The notes: generated by a model from the sequence alone, not told the origin. A stretch of DNA of 10,964 bases from Cephalothrix simula (GCA_035591015.1 JAXIUW010211731.1:1-10964), one strand, 5' to 3'. Shown: positions 1 to 7,341, numbered from the stretch's first letter. Made by a program: numbers and translations.

Positions 1-216
1 AACTTGTTATAACGGTCTATTTAAATATTATTGAAATAATATATCTGTACTTTGCAAATAAGTAAAAATAATATCACAAATATTTATTTTCATTTTTGGT
101 GATAGTGAGCATTTTTTCGTGTCTATTTTGGGGTGCTTCTATTTTTTTAAATTGATATTATCAATGAGTAATATCTCCTTTCGTGTAACTCAAAAATATC
201 TCTGGCATAAGGAACA

Positions 217-363
217 ATGAAGACAGGTAATAAGCCATTGAATAAGCTAAGATCAAGAACATTCTTCCTGTTTCTAGTTTTTATCGTGATAGCTTTCCCT
301 TCAACCTTATGGAAAAAAAGAACAGAAAAAGGACCAAATTATTTAAATCGCGTCAAGAGTTGA
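217..363 (+). CDS. Candidate small single-pass membrane protein or first exon (48 codons)
   Basis: An ATG with A at -3 opens a 48-codon frame. The protein has a basic N-terminus (about residues 2-14, several Lys/Arg), one hydrophobic segment of about 18 residues (TFFLFLVFIVIAFPSTLW, residues 15-32), then a basic tail ending at TGA 361-363. This is the layout of a signal anchor, as in type II Golgi enzymes or small membrane proteins, but no family is recognised. A run of seven A (313-319) lies just after the hydrophobic segment. A second frame (309-491) overlaps here and runs on for 57 hydrophilic residues rich in Lys and Glu. One added base in the A-run would join the two into about 91 residues. 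A frame of this length is expected by chance in such DNA, so the call rests on the protein's character. It could equally be noise. Confidence 0.25.
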   Translation: MKTGNKPLNKLRSRTFFLFLVFIVIAFPSTLWKKRTEKGPNYLNRVKS

Positions 364-491
364 TTATGGGGATCAAACTTGATAACAAGCTAGCCACGGA
401 GGTGTTTCTCTCGTTACATGAAGAAAGTGTATTCCCAGCGGAACACAAAAAAGACGAAAGGAAAATGACGGAGTCCCAAGTGAATGACTGA

Positions 492-1196
492 CATTCTTTT
501 GAAGACGCCAAAAAGATAAAGTAGACACAATAATAACATGTATAATAACACTAAATTGCTGTAATATCATTACAAAATAAAATAGAAATCCTTTGACATT
601 ATATCTTTCCGAAGACTATACATGTACCATATCCCTTCATATCTAAGGATAATTAGAACAAGGATCAAATTTTTGCCTAAGTCTCTTGAGGACATCATAA
701 TGCCCTACAAAGCAAAAGATACTTAATCTGCTTGATCATTTGAATATCTTATGCAACAACCACATCGTGTAAACAAGTTGATAAAAAGAGCAAGCCTTTG
801 TAGTGCATGCAGTGGAGCAGGAAGACAGAAGATGAAAGTTTTTGAAAGCAAATGATTTCCTCTGACAAAAAAGTTATTCTAAAAATACTTGATTGGGCAA
901 GCAGATAGAACGTTACTCTAAAGAAGATTATGATCAAACATTCAGGAAGTATTCATAATACGTAGTAACAAGAACTTCAAAATGAAAGTCAACTTTGAGT
1001 TTCAAATATACATTAACGAATGGAAAAGATGGTGCATTAGCTGTGTTTACCTGAGTGATCTTAATAAAGTTCAAGTTACAAGTGTTTAACACAGGTTAAC
1101 ATGAATAAAATGAACCTGTATAATGGATAACGACTTAGTTTGAAATAGTATAAATTGCTATTTTCATTAAGTCACTGGATGAAGGAAACCAGAACA
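492..1196. other. AT-rich stretch without recognisable genes
   Basis: I see no supported gene or repeat here. An AATAAA hexamer at 576-581 lies 85 nt after the end of the 309-491 frame and could serve as a poly(A) signal if that frame is expressed, but the hexamer is common in AT-rich DNA. A donor-like TCAG/GTAAAC occurs on the minus strand near 1050, but the sequence before it has no convincing open frame. Confidence 0.4.
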
Positions 1197-1307
1197 TTAA
1201 GACACATAATCCGGTATCCAATATGTCGCTATAAATCCTTTCTCGAGCAAACAGCACGGCAAATTTTCGGCTACATCCGTTGCTGATGAAATAATCCCCA
1301 AATTCAC
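1197..1307 (-). other. Weak open segment on minus strand (36 codons)
   Basis: A stop-to-stop frame of 36 codons ending at TAA (1197-1199). It is richer in G+C than its surroundings and reads as an ordinary mixed-composition peptide, including ATDVAENLPCCLLEKGF. An acceptor-like TTATTTCATCAG precedes codon 9 or so, but it leaves the wrong phase to follow the candidate exon at 1852-1968. There is no ATG near the start and no recognised family. Length is at chance level. Confidence 0.12.
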
Positions 1308-1310
1308 TCA

Positions 1311-1771
1311 GTTGTCAAAGGGTATCTTAGATAAGATGATGAAACAATGAGATAATAGTGAAACTGACTATAACAAATATGGGAGACAGTATAAAAGTTC
1401 AAGTCAAATAAGATAAGGCATTAGTTGCTGAAGGGCATGAGACAAAGTCATGAAATTAACTCACACTCCAAGAAATTAACTCATTGAAAAATATCAACAC
1501 TAAAATTTGCCTTAGGATTTTTGCAAGGTCTCCGAAATTTCTGAGATCAAATAATAATCTACCTGTTGATATGTGCAATATATTCTATTTCAAAGATTAT
1601 TCGTTATAAACAGATAAATATTGCTAAAACATTTAAAATTTTAAAGTAGAAAAAAATAAAAGCGACATCTATATGATAAATATACATACTTTAAAAAATG
1701 AATAAAGTAGTTCCTCAAAAGTGGTAAGCAATGCAAAAAAACAAAGTCGCAACTTTGACGAGACGCTTTCC
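1311..1771. other. AT-rich stretch, no gene seen
   Basis: Low-complexity AT-rich DNA. A minus-strand open frame crosses part of it (1669-1851) as read-through from the candidate exon at 1852-1968, and would be intron if that exon is real. A perfect 6-bp stem (1742-1747 with 1752-1757, four-base loop) is the only structure noted. Confidence 0.4.
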
Positions 1772-1784
1772 GTTGCGTAGCAAC
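1772..1784. promoter_or_regulatory. X-box (RFX-like) palindrome GTTGCGTAGCAAC
   Basis: A 13-bp near-palindrome with half-sites GTTGC and GCAAC separated by three bases. RFX factors bind GTTGCC-AT-GGCAAC-type sites with variable spacing. This site keeps both outer half-sites but has one mismatch to the usual RYYNYY-N(1-3)-RRNRAC pattern. It lies about 70 bp inside the proposed first intron of the minus-strand exon at 1852-1968. Function is inferred only from the motif. Confidence 0.2.
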
Positions 1785-1851
1785 CACTATCACGAGGAAA
1801 CAACAAAAAGCTAAGAAAAGTACAAGATAAAGAAAAAGAAAAGTGATTTAC

Positions 1852-1968
1852 CTTCATAAATGACGAGAAAAACAACGTGAGAATTTTGACGCGATGTTCA
1901 TTGGACGCCGTTCTCCACGGCACTACCGCCCCCAGATGACTGTCACACAACTTTATGGCGTCGACCAT
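1852..1968 (-). CDS. Candidate first coding exon on minus strand (39 codons, phase 0)
   Basis: On the minus strand an ATG at 1968 opens 39 codons that end exactly at a good splice donor (exon end ATGAAG, intron start GTAAAT; the GT pairs with plus 1851-1850). The exon is close to half G+C while the sequence after the donor falls back to AT-rich, the usual exon/intron contrast. The peptide begins MVDAIKLCDSHLGAVVPWRT and ends with a hydrophobic stretch (ILTLFFSSFM). An in-frame TGA lies 36 nt before the ATG, so the frame is closed upstream. The Kozak context is weak at -3 (T) but has G at +4. An alternative reading is an internal exon starting after TTTCCCTAG, 14 nt upstream. No family is recognised. 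The frame also stays open past the donor to 1669 with a poorer composition. No phase-compatible second exon was found in the window. Confidence 0.3.
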
Positions 1969-2038
1969 ACAGGTGCACGTTACTAGGGAAACCAGATTTG
2001 GTCAATATAAGCCTGGTGCGACAGCTAATATTGTCAAA

Positions 2039-2073
2039 CATCATTTATGATAGCACGTGGACATAAAATGATG
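2039..2073. promoter_or_regulatory. Hairpin with E-box CACGTG in its loop
   Basis: An 11-12 bp inverted repeat (CATCATTTATG at 2039-2049, CATAAAATGATG at 2062-2073, one bulge) encloses a 12-nt loop holding a perfect CACGTG (2054-2059), the core site of bHLH-leucine-zipper factors. It lies about 90 bp upstream of the minus-strand ATG at 1968. Further out, 2150-2180 is CpG-rich and contains TTACGTCGG, close to a CRE. The hairpin is seen directly; promoter function is inferred. Confidence 0.3.
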
Positions 2074-2179
2074 CTAAATGATAATCTAAATGACTGAAAC
2101 CAACCAGTTAACCCTAAGTGATAATCAATTAAAAGTCTTTGTGCCAGAAGCGATGGCGCGTTACGTCGGAAATGCATGG

Positions 2180-2930
2180 TGTTGCATTAAATTTGATGCA
2201 GTGCAACAATTGAAATCTAACTAGCTTACAAATCTAAAACCTAATGACTATTAAAAAATTATAAATAAATAATATATTTTTGTGCATACGTATTGTTAGA
2301 ACACATTCTGGTATTGTGTATCCTAAGTCTGTATACATGTATTCCGTCCATTAAATCCCTACCATATGGAAAAGCGTCTGTCAGAATATTGAAATATATG
2401 ATCAATTTTGGTTAACAAAGTTGTGGAACTGTTTAACTCATTTAATGTCCCAAAGGTCGGCCATTTGAAATGCAAAACTCATCACTTCCCGACCGTAGGG
2501 AACCTATTAGGATAATGTTCCATAAAACGCACGCTATTAAAAAAGGGAGCATCGTTTGATTACTACCAGGGGATTAAAAATAGTTTAAGGAGCGTCAATG
2601 CGGAAACAACATAAAAATATTAAAATTTGATTTGGGTTTACTCAAGAATCAGAAGGGAAATCAAAATACAGTATAACTATTAAATTTTCACCTTTGTACA
2701 GCAGATATTCAACTAAAAATTCAGAAGCTAAATAGAGCGTACTAGCCTTCAGCAACCATTAAAATTGACCATCACTATCAGTGTTCCAAGCAACTTATTC
2801 AATAAAAGAAACAAGAAAATCATTTTTCAGAAACAAAAACTGCTTCTACTGATGCACATGCATTGCACAGTGCTGAAAGTCACAAAATACAGATTCCGGA
2901 AACGCATTTTCCTTGTTTAGGTACAACTGC
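2180..2930. other. AT-rich stretch; only small hairpins
   Basis: No supported gene. A small stem (TGTTGCA at the left, TGCAACA at the right) lies at about 2179-2207. A 62-codon open plus-strand frame at 2732-2920 lacks an early ATG and is at chance length. Within it, ATCATTTTTCAG (to 2830) is a good acceptor look-alike and TTTAG/GTACAA (2920) a mediocre donor, but the in-frame TAG lies before the donor. Confidence 0.4.
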
Positions 2931-2939
2931 TACGAGTGA

Positions 2940-3163
2940 GAACATCAGAACACACTACTAGAACATATTGGGAACATATACATATATAAATCACCACTCA
3001 ATAGATCACATTCGGAGCATACTGGTGCTACACTCGCGGATTTAGTTAACAGTGTTCTTTAGAATGTTTCGGAAAAAAATATCGGAACATTATCTAAAAA
3101 CATTTGATGTTTCGGAACACTTTTAGAGGATGAAAAAAACATCTCTAGAACACCCTGATGTTC
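2940..3163. repeat. Cluster of GAACA/TGTTC pentamers
   Basis: Seven GAACA (2940, 2948, 2961, 2972, 3085, 3115, 3148) and two TGTTC (3053, 3159) occur within 224 bp. ATGTTTCGGA appears twice, 43 bp apart (3064 and 3107), each followed by a short AT-rich tract and another GAACA, which suggests a decayed tandem repeat. The pentamer resembles a steroid-receptor half-site, but no pair has the canonical three-base inverted spacing, so a degenerate repeat is the simpler reading. Confidence 0.35.
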
Positions 3164-3376
3164 CATCGGCTTCATTCCATTGCTTCCTCCAAGGCTCCTC
3201 CAGTCCAGATATCTAGAGGGGACTTCTACTGCCTAGGAATTTAGTTTCCACAGGGAAAGTGTCAGGGTGGCGGTCTTGAAGCATCTGCTAAAACGCGCAA
3301 CACCATGGAGGAACAAAACACAAATTCAGCTAGACTCTGCCAGATAATGGTATTTTTTCTACTCTTAATTTGTTAA
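3155..3376 (+). other. G+C-rich island with short ORF at optimal start context
   Basis: Base composition rises to about half G+C at 3155-3310. At 3305 an ATG sits in the optimal eukaryotic context ACCATGG and opens 23 codons to TAA 3374-3376. The peptide starts MEEQNTNSARLCQ and ends in a hydrophobic run (IMVFFLLLIC), like the start of a signal peptide or anchor. The frame is open upstream from about 3243. No good donor was found inside it (GTATTT and GTTAAA are both poor). It could be a 5' exon, an exon relic or repeat-derived. The minus strand of the same island has a 23-codon frame (ATG near 3285) that is no better. Confidence 0.2.
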
Positions 3377-3457
3377 AAATGGTTCAAAAGAACAAAATTA
3401 TGAAACAAAAAAATGATATGTAATACATAACAGCGAATTAAAATAAGCCAAAGAAAA

Positions 3458-3607
3458 ATGTTGAAGCGACAATTGGCCACCATTTTATCTCCGACCTTTA
3501 CCTCCCTATGGGACAGGGTGAGTTTAGAGGACCTCCGAGGGCCCTCCATGACGTATTTCCGGTGGAAAGATGTGCAATGGAATGCAATTTCTGGACTTTC
3601 ATGTTAA
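3458..3607 (+). CDS. Short ORF in G+C-rich island (49 codons), unrecognised
   Basis: An ATG with A at -3 opens 49 codons ending at TAA 3605-3607. The peptide starts MLKRQLATILSPTFTSLWDR and is of ordinary mixed composition. No domain is recognised. A strong donor look-alike (CAGG/GTGAGT, about 3516-3522) falls after codon 19-20, so an alternative is a 60-nt first exon spliced there. It overlaps the PAN-like frame at 3508-3642; at most one is likely real. Length alone is at chance level. Confidence 0.15.
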   Translation: MLKRQLATILSPTFTSLWDRVSLEDLRGPSMTYFRWKDVQWNAISGLSC

Positions 3608-3642
3608 ACATTCCGAAAATGAACGGATCCCCTTCAGAATAA
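3508..3642 (+). pseudogene. Possible relic of a PAN/apple-domain exon
   Basis: In another frame of the same island, 44 codons from ATG 3508 to TAA 3640-3642 contain RALHDVFPVERCAMECNF followed by W-T-F-M-L-N-I. PAN/apple modules of animal extracellular proteins typically carry a Val-x-x-Cys-x3-Cys stretch, then a short loop and a Ser-Phe-Asn-(Ile/Phe) strand. Here Cys22 and Cys26 match, and Leu-Asn-Ile could be the strand, but the cysteine normally before it is absent. A plausible acceptor (pyrimidine-rich 3486-3507, then GGGACAG/GGTGAG) would start the exon at 3518. No donor precedes the stop, and the segment is shorter than a full domain. I infer a broken exon or chance resemblance; this is recall of a family pattern, not a search result. 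Confidence 0.25.
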
Positions 3643-3763
3643 CTCACTTCTGTCACCGGTTTCTTCCTTTGCTGAGGGGAGGAGAAAAACTTTTGGTGCT
3701 ATAAAACCCCCTACTGCTATACCCAACAAATTCTTTCAACATTTTAAACACTTGTAAAAAAAT

Positions 3764-3850
3764 TTAACCACTAATCTCCACCAGATGATGGTGGTAAGGA
3801 CATGCCCTTTCCATTGATACATAGGTTAAATAATGGGATTCCTATATCAC
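3764..3850 (+). repeat. Diverged, deleted copy of the 165-bp repeat module
   Basis: The order of short matches is the same as in the modules at 7178-7445: a TTTAACCAC-like lead, CTCCACCAG, a TGGTGG/TAGGGACAT-like stretch (GGTGGTAAGGACATG at 3790-3804), CCCTTTCC, then GGGATTCCTAT (GGGGTTCCTAT in the other copies). About 25-30 bp between the GGACAT and CCCTTTCC segments are missing. The divergence shows an old insertion or an old split of the family. Confidence 0.55.
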
Positions 3851-3855
3851 ACCCA

Positions 3856-4150
3856 GTCATTCCTCATCTAATGTTATGGAGGTATGATCATAAGGTATGG
3901 TGACCCTAGAATTACGTTTAGGTAGACACAATTTTTACATCCGTTTAAAATCGTGTGTAAAAGGGATGATGCCATATGCATTCTCGACTGCATTACACGT
4001 ATAGTGTTAACGAAATATGCCGGGGATGAATATCCTTTAACTTTTTACAAGCATGACAAAAATCTTTAAGGACAATGATCTGTTTTTGCACATACAGATA
4101 AATAATTTGCTAGACTCATTCATAAAGTGTGTATGAAACGATAATGATAT
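3856..4150. other. AT-rich stretch, nothing seen
   Basis: No open frame of interest, repeat or motif cluster noted between the diverged repeat module and the motif cluster at 4154. Confidence 0.4.
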
Positions 4151-4153
4151 TTG

Positions 4154-4225
4154 ATTGGTTTATAAATTAATTATTCAGTGACGTCTCATATTTTTCGCAT
4201 ACGTCAAAATTCCATATTTGGAATT
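4154..4225 (-). promoter_or_regulatory. Compact cluster: CArG box, two CRE-like sites, TATA and CCAAT
   Basis: Within about 70 bp: CCATATTTGG (4212-4221), an exact CC(A/T)6GG CArG box inside a small palindrome (AATTCCA...TGGAATT); TACGTCA (4200-4206) and TGACGTCT (4179-4186), two CRE-like sites in opposite orientation; TTTATAAA (4159-4166); and CCAAT read on the minus strand (4158-4154). Read on the minus strand the order CArG, CRE, CRE, TATA is that of a short inducible promoter, though CCAAT then falls downstream of the TATA. No exon is evident downstream on the minus strand. On the plus strand, ATG at 4297 in good context gives only 11 codons. Confidence 0.25.
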
Positions 4226-4405
4226 CGTCGCCAAAAAAGGAAATGGTTGTTGTAAGAAGCCGTCTATTGTTACTAGGTTTTTTTCGTGGAATAAAATGGC
4301 AGCCGTGTTAATGCTTGAAGCGAAGAAATAGACTTTTTTTTAACAGTTAATTCATGATGAAATTTTCAATAATATAAGATCATTATTATCTTTTAATATA
4401 TATAC

Positions 4406-4437
4406 AATCTATATAATCTATATAATCTATATAATCT
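4406..4437. repeat. Tandem repeat, 9-bp unit AATCTATAT, 3.6 copies
   Basis: Exact units at 4406-4414, 4415-4423 and 4424-4432, then a partial AATCT. It sits in a longer AT-rich run beginning near 4381. Confidence 0.95.
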
Positions 4438-4439
4438 TT

Positions 4440-5179
4440 CATATTCATGCTTTTGTGTTACCTAAATTTGTATACCTGTCAAGCTAAGTCGTTTGAAAAT
4501 ATCGACATCGATTTTATTACATTAAATCTTCTCGCACATTTATGCTAATAGCTTGATCGAACATAGTAAGAAAATGCAGTCGTGCTTGAGGATCATGCAT
4601 ACCATCTAAAAATTGTGCCAATAAACTTAGTTTAAGGCATGCGGACAATCCGGACATTAAGCACTATGCGCATTTACTGCATCTATAAATTGAGTGTAAT
4701 TTCATATCAGGAGAATGAAATTAAATCAAAGTGTGTCCAGAGACTGTAGTCAAAGCAATCTGTGACACTGATCCCTACCAGCCATCAATTCATCTGAATT
4801 AAATAACAGCAAGGTGCTACCAAAACCAAAAACCAGAAATGGAATTGATTTACTTAATGTTTATCAAGAATACATCTGTTGGTCCACCCTATGAACGCAG
4901 CAGTTGAATGACAATCTATTCACGAACAAGATTCAATGTAAATATATGCATGTTGATACAGAAGCGTTTTGGAAGCTTTGAAAAGGCGGCTGAACATGCA
5001 GTAAAATTTTCTAGATTAGCACTAGACACTTTCTGAAATGCAGTTATTGATTGTCATAACAAAAACTACATTATTTTTAAAAAAAGCATGTAAATTATAA
5101 AAGCTCTACAACAGTCAAGACTACCACAGTATTATATTATTTATACCAACGAATCTTTCTATTTTTGTAATAAAAGTAT
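4440..5179. other. AT-rich stretch, nothing supported
   Basis: No frame, splice pair or repeat stood out on either strand. The segment 4730-4910 is slightly richer in G+C but every frame is interrupted within about 20 codons. Confidence 0.4.
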
Positions 5180-5433
5180 CAGTGGGGCTTTCATTTTCCC
5201 TGATTTCCAGGACTCTTCGTAAAAAATTCCCTGACCCTTTTCAAGAAACATTATCAAAAAATTTAAAAATATTCTAAAATGACATAAATTTATGATAACT
5301 GCAAAGATTTTTTATGCGTAAATCGACAAAAAATTATTGCGGAAACCCTTGAAGAATAAAAATTCCCTGACTTCCGTCACTTTTTATAAAATTCCCTGAC
5401 CTTTCCCTGGCTTCCAGGAGAGTGGAAACCCGG
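5180..5433 (+). mobile_element. Short interspersed element, copy 1 (CCCTGAC/CCAGGA type)
   Basis: The element starts near CAGTGGGGCTTTC and ends near GAGAGTGGAAACCCGG. It contains TTCCCTGA or TTCCCTGAC four times (from about 5196, 5226, 5362 and 5390) and CCAGGA twice (5207, 5415), always in the same orientation, with a core TTATGCGTAAATCGACAAAA at 5312-5331. Copy 2 repeats the first half in the same order. Such CCCTGAC-rich non-coding elements are widespread in invertebrate genomes. It encodes nothing, so it would depend on a transposase elsewhere. Ends are approximate because terminal repeats and target duplications are eroded. Confidence 0.7.
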
Positions 5434-5475
5434 ATTATTTTGAGGAAATCCTAAAAATATTAAAATTTTGAAATT

Positions 5476-5650
5476 GTGGTGGCCACTATTCCATTATATT
5501 CTTTTTCCCTGACTTTTCCTAACATCCAGGACTCTTTTTAAAAAGTTCTTGACCTTTTTCAGGAAATGCACTAGCAAAAGAATTCATTATACAGTGTAAC
5601 CGCAAAAATCTGTTATGCGTAAAACGAGAAAATTTCATTGCGTAAACCCT
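5476..5650 (+). mobile_element. Short interspersed element, copy 2, 3'-truncated
   Basis: Starts near GTGGTGGCCACTATTCC, keeps TTTTTCCCTGACTTTTCC, CATCCAGGACTC, TTGACCTTTTTCAGGAAA, then ACCGCAAAAATC and TTATGCGTAAAACGAG, ending at GCGTAAACCCT. Matching landmarks lie 301-319 bp after those of copy 1, so copy 2 lacks about 18 bp internally. The CCCTGAC-rich last third of copy 1 is missing. The two copies lie head-to-tail with about 40 bp between. Copy 2 keeps the better GGTGGCCAC end. Confidence 0.7.
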
Positions 5651-5769
5651 AAATCCATAAAATAAAACCACAAGGGTTTTCCGCTGACACAACAGCAGCT
5701 CACGAAAAAACCGGAAAAACGAGTAGTTATCAAATTTTCGACTTTATTGTCTTTGTCAGGGTATATCAA

Positions 5770-6770
5770 AGTGAGTGGGTTCTTTTTAAACAGAAACCCT
5801 TATCTTAGCTTACCAAACAATAACCAAGGAAGAATGCGTTTCAACTCTTCAGTTTCATTAAAAAATTATACAAAATAGGAATAGTGATAAGTAAGCCTTT
5901 AAAAGTTTGATTTGAAGAGAACCTTCATTAGTCGTTTCGCATTAAATCTAATGCAGCAATAGCAATTTCAATTTAGGAGTTTCAACGTTAAAATCTCCTC
6001 AAATAGTTCAACTGAATTTTATGTGAATTGGTTGAGTGAAGAAGCAGTGTTCAACGTCACAAAAGGAACAATTTTATTGCAATATTTATGAATTTGTAAG
6101 TGATTTCTAATTTCAAATTAAGTTAAAATGTTGATATAAATGGCCAGTTTATAAAAAGCCAATAATAAATTAACTTATCAATATTTTTTCAAAAGGATTC
6201 AGGCTTTGGTTTTAATAAATCAGCAGTCAATACAATTTAGTACCATTTTACTAATTGCATGGCACATCCAATATTAACCAATGAATATTGCATCGATCTA
6301 GTCTGTCATATCCTATTGATTTTAATAATTTTTCCTATTCAACCATGTTCATCAGTATCAATAAATTGTGAGGGAACCCTAGGACAATGAGACTTTTGAA
6401 TAACACCTGATAAAACTAATTGTTTAGTTCCTATTATCACTATTGATAGAACTGATGTATTTGCAAAGTAGGTGTAATTTTCCTAAAAGGTACAGCATCC
6501 ATAAATTTTATGGTTTAAAAGGATTATTTACGATACCGGAGGTAAAGAAGTAATGATTTAATGCGCATGATCATGATTTAGAATTTGATGTTACACAAGA
6601 AAGAACACAGTCAGAAAACACAAACATAATGAGAAACAAACCCGTTTCTGAGATGAAAAAACCTCATCGTCTCTTTTGAAGAATAAATTTCTAGCAAAAA
6701 TTTATTACAAGCAATAATTTCCTGTCACCAAATACAAGTAGTAGCAAGGTACACTTTTAATTTCTTCTAG
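5770..6770. other. AT-rich stretch, no gene seen
   Basis: About 1 kb of low-G+C sequence with frequent stops in all frames. A donor look-alike (CCGGAG/GTAAAG near 6535-6545) has no acceptor or open frame to go with it. The last bases, TTTTAATTTCTTCTAG to 6770, form the acceptor of the mini-exon candidate. Confidence 0.4.
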
Positions 6771-6810
6771 AAAAGGAAGAAGAGTCCTCTAAGCTCTTTA
6801 CAAGAGAAAG
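6771..6810 (+). other. Candidate 40-nt mini-exon
   Basis: A pyrimidine-rich acceptor (TTTTAATTTCTTCTAG, ending 6770) is followed 40 nt later by a strong donor (GAAAG/GTAAATAAG, GT at 6811). Two of the three frames are open: phase 0 gives KRKKSPLSSLQEK and another gives KEEESSKLFTRE, both charged and linker-like. The pair of signals is the best acceptor/donor pair I found in the window. Chance matches are frequent in AT-rich DNA and no neighbouring exon can be identified. Confidence 0.2.
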
Positions 6811-6994
6811 GTAAATAAGTACACGGCCTTTATTAAGGAAAGTTTTGGTAGTTGACCATGAAAATGTTTTTGACTAAGGCAACTGAAAAATATTAACAGG
6901 AACAAAGGTCAAATACAAAACCTAATAATAAGGATCATGATAACTATGAAATTATAATACACAAATGGATGGAAAAATTTGTTAAGGCATGGCT

Positions 6995-7142
6995 TGGTGG
7001 AGGGTGGTTGCAAAAAATGTCCGAATGAAATAGCCGAAAATCAGCGTATAGGAACCGCCATAAACTATACATTGTTGGAAAGGGCAAGTAAAATGCAATA
7101 AAATAGTGGTGGTTTCATGTCCCTACCGCCACCTGGTGGAAA
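6995..7142 (-). repeat. 165-bp module, inverted copy (left arm)
   Basis: Read on the minus strand this arm matches 7194-7367 almost continuously: CCACCAGGTGGCGGTAGGG, CATGAAACCACCAC, TTTTATTGCATTTTACTTG, TATAGTTTATGG, GGTTCCTAT, TTTTCGGCTA, TTCGGACATTTTT and CCACCCTCCACCA, in that order. Differences are a CCCTTTCCAACAATG segment replaced in the right arm, and about 35 bp of A-rich filler present only in the right arm. Together with the right arm it forms a foldback of about 370 bp. Confidence 0.85.
7125..7139 (-). promoter_or_regulatory. CTCF-like motif CCACCAGGTGGCGGT in the repeat
   Basis: On the minus strand these 15 bases fit the core CTCF consensus CCASYAGRKGGCRSY at every position. The same place in the other modules has two mismatches each (7197-7211, 7362-7376; also the diverged copy at 3780-3794). 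The motif contains CAGGTG, an E-box bound by Snail/ZEB-type and bHLH factors. CTCF is known only from bilaterians, so the match means nothing for CTCF if the host is a cnidarian or sponge. Motif seen; binding inferred. Confidence 0.3.
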
Positions 7143-7177
7143 ATGGTGGTCAAAAATATCAAAATTCTCAATTTAGA

Positions 7178-7341
7178 CGTTTTTAGTCGCCCCTTTCCAC
7201 CAAGTGGTGGTAGGGACATGAAACTACCACCATTTTATTGCATTTTACTTGTGAATATAGTTTATGGGGTTCCTATTATCCTGTTAGCCAAAAAAAATCA
7301 AAAATTGAAAAAAAATATATATTTTCGGCTACTTCTTTCGG
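7178..7341 (+). repeat. 165-bp module, direct copy 1 (right arm)
   Basis: Starts at GTTTTTAGTCGCCCC and includes CCACCAAGTGGTGGTAGGG, TTTTATTGCATTTTACTTG, TTTATGGGGTTCCTATTAT, an A-rich tract (7290-7316) and TTTTCGGCTACTTCTTTC. The inverted copy mirrors it about a centre near 7165. The 100-codon open frame across 7143-7445 is a by-product of the repeat, with no protein-like pattern. Confidence 0.85.

Noticed and set aside
373-570. 65-codon minus-strand open frame
   Set aside because: It lies opposite the 309-491 frame, lacks protein-like features and is at chance length.
749-937. 62-codon minus-strand open frame, rich in Phe/Leu
   Set aside because: Hydrophobic composition reflects the A-rich plus strand; no splice signals or base-composition contrast support it.
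2732-2920. 62-codon open plus-strand frame with an acceptor look-alike at 2830
   Set aside because: No early ATG, in-frame TAG before the only donor, and frames of this length are expected repeatedly by chance.
3148-3163. Possible steroid-receptor palindrome AGAACA...TGTTCC
   Set aside because: The spacing is six bases rather than the three needed for the canonical inverted element.
4406-4437. Possible CRISPR-like array
   Set aside because: Units are 9 bp and contiguous, with no spacers; it is a simple tandem repeat.
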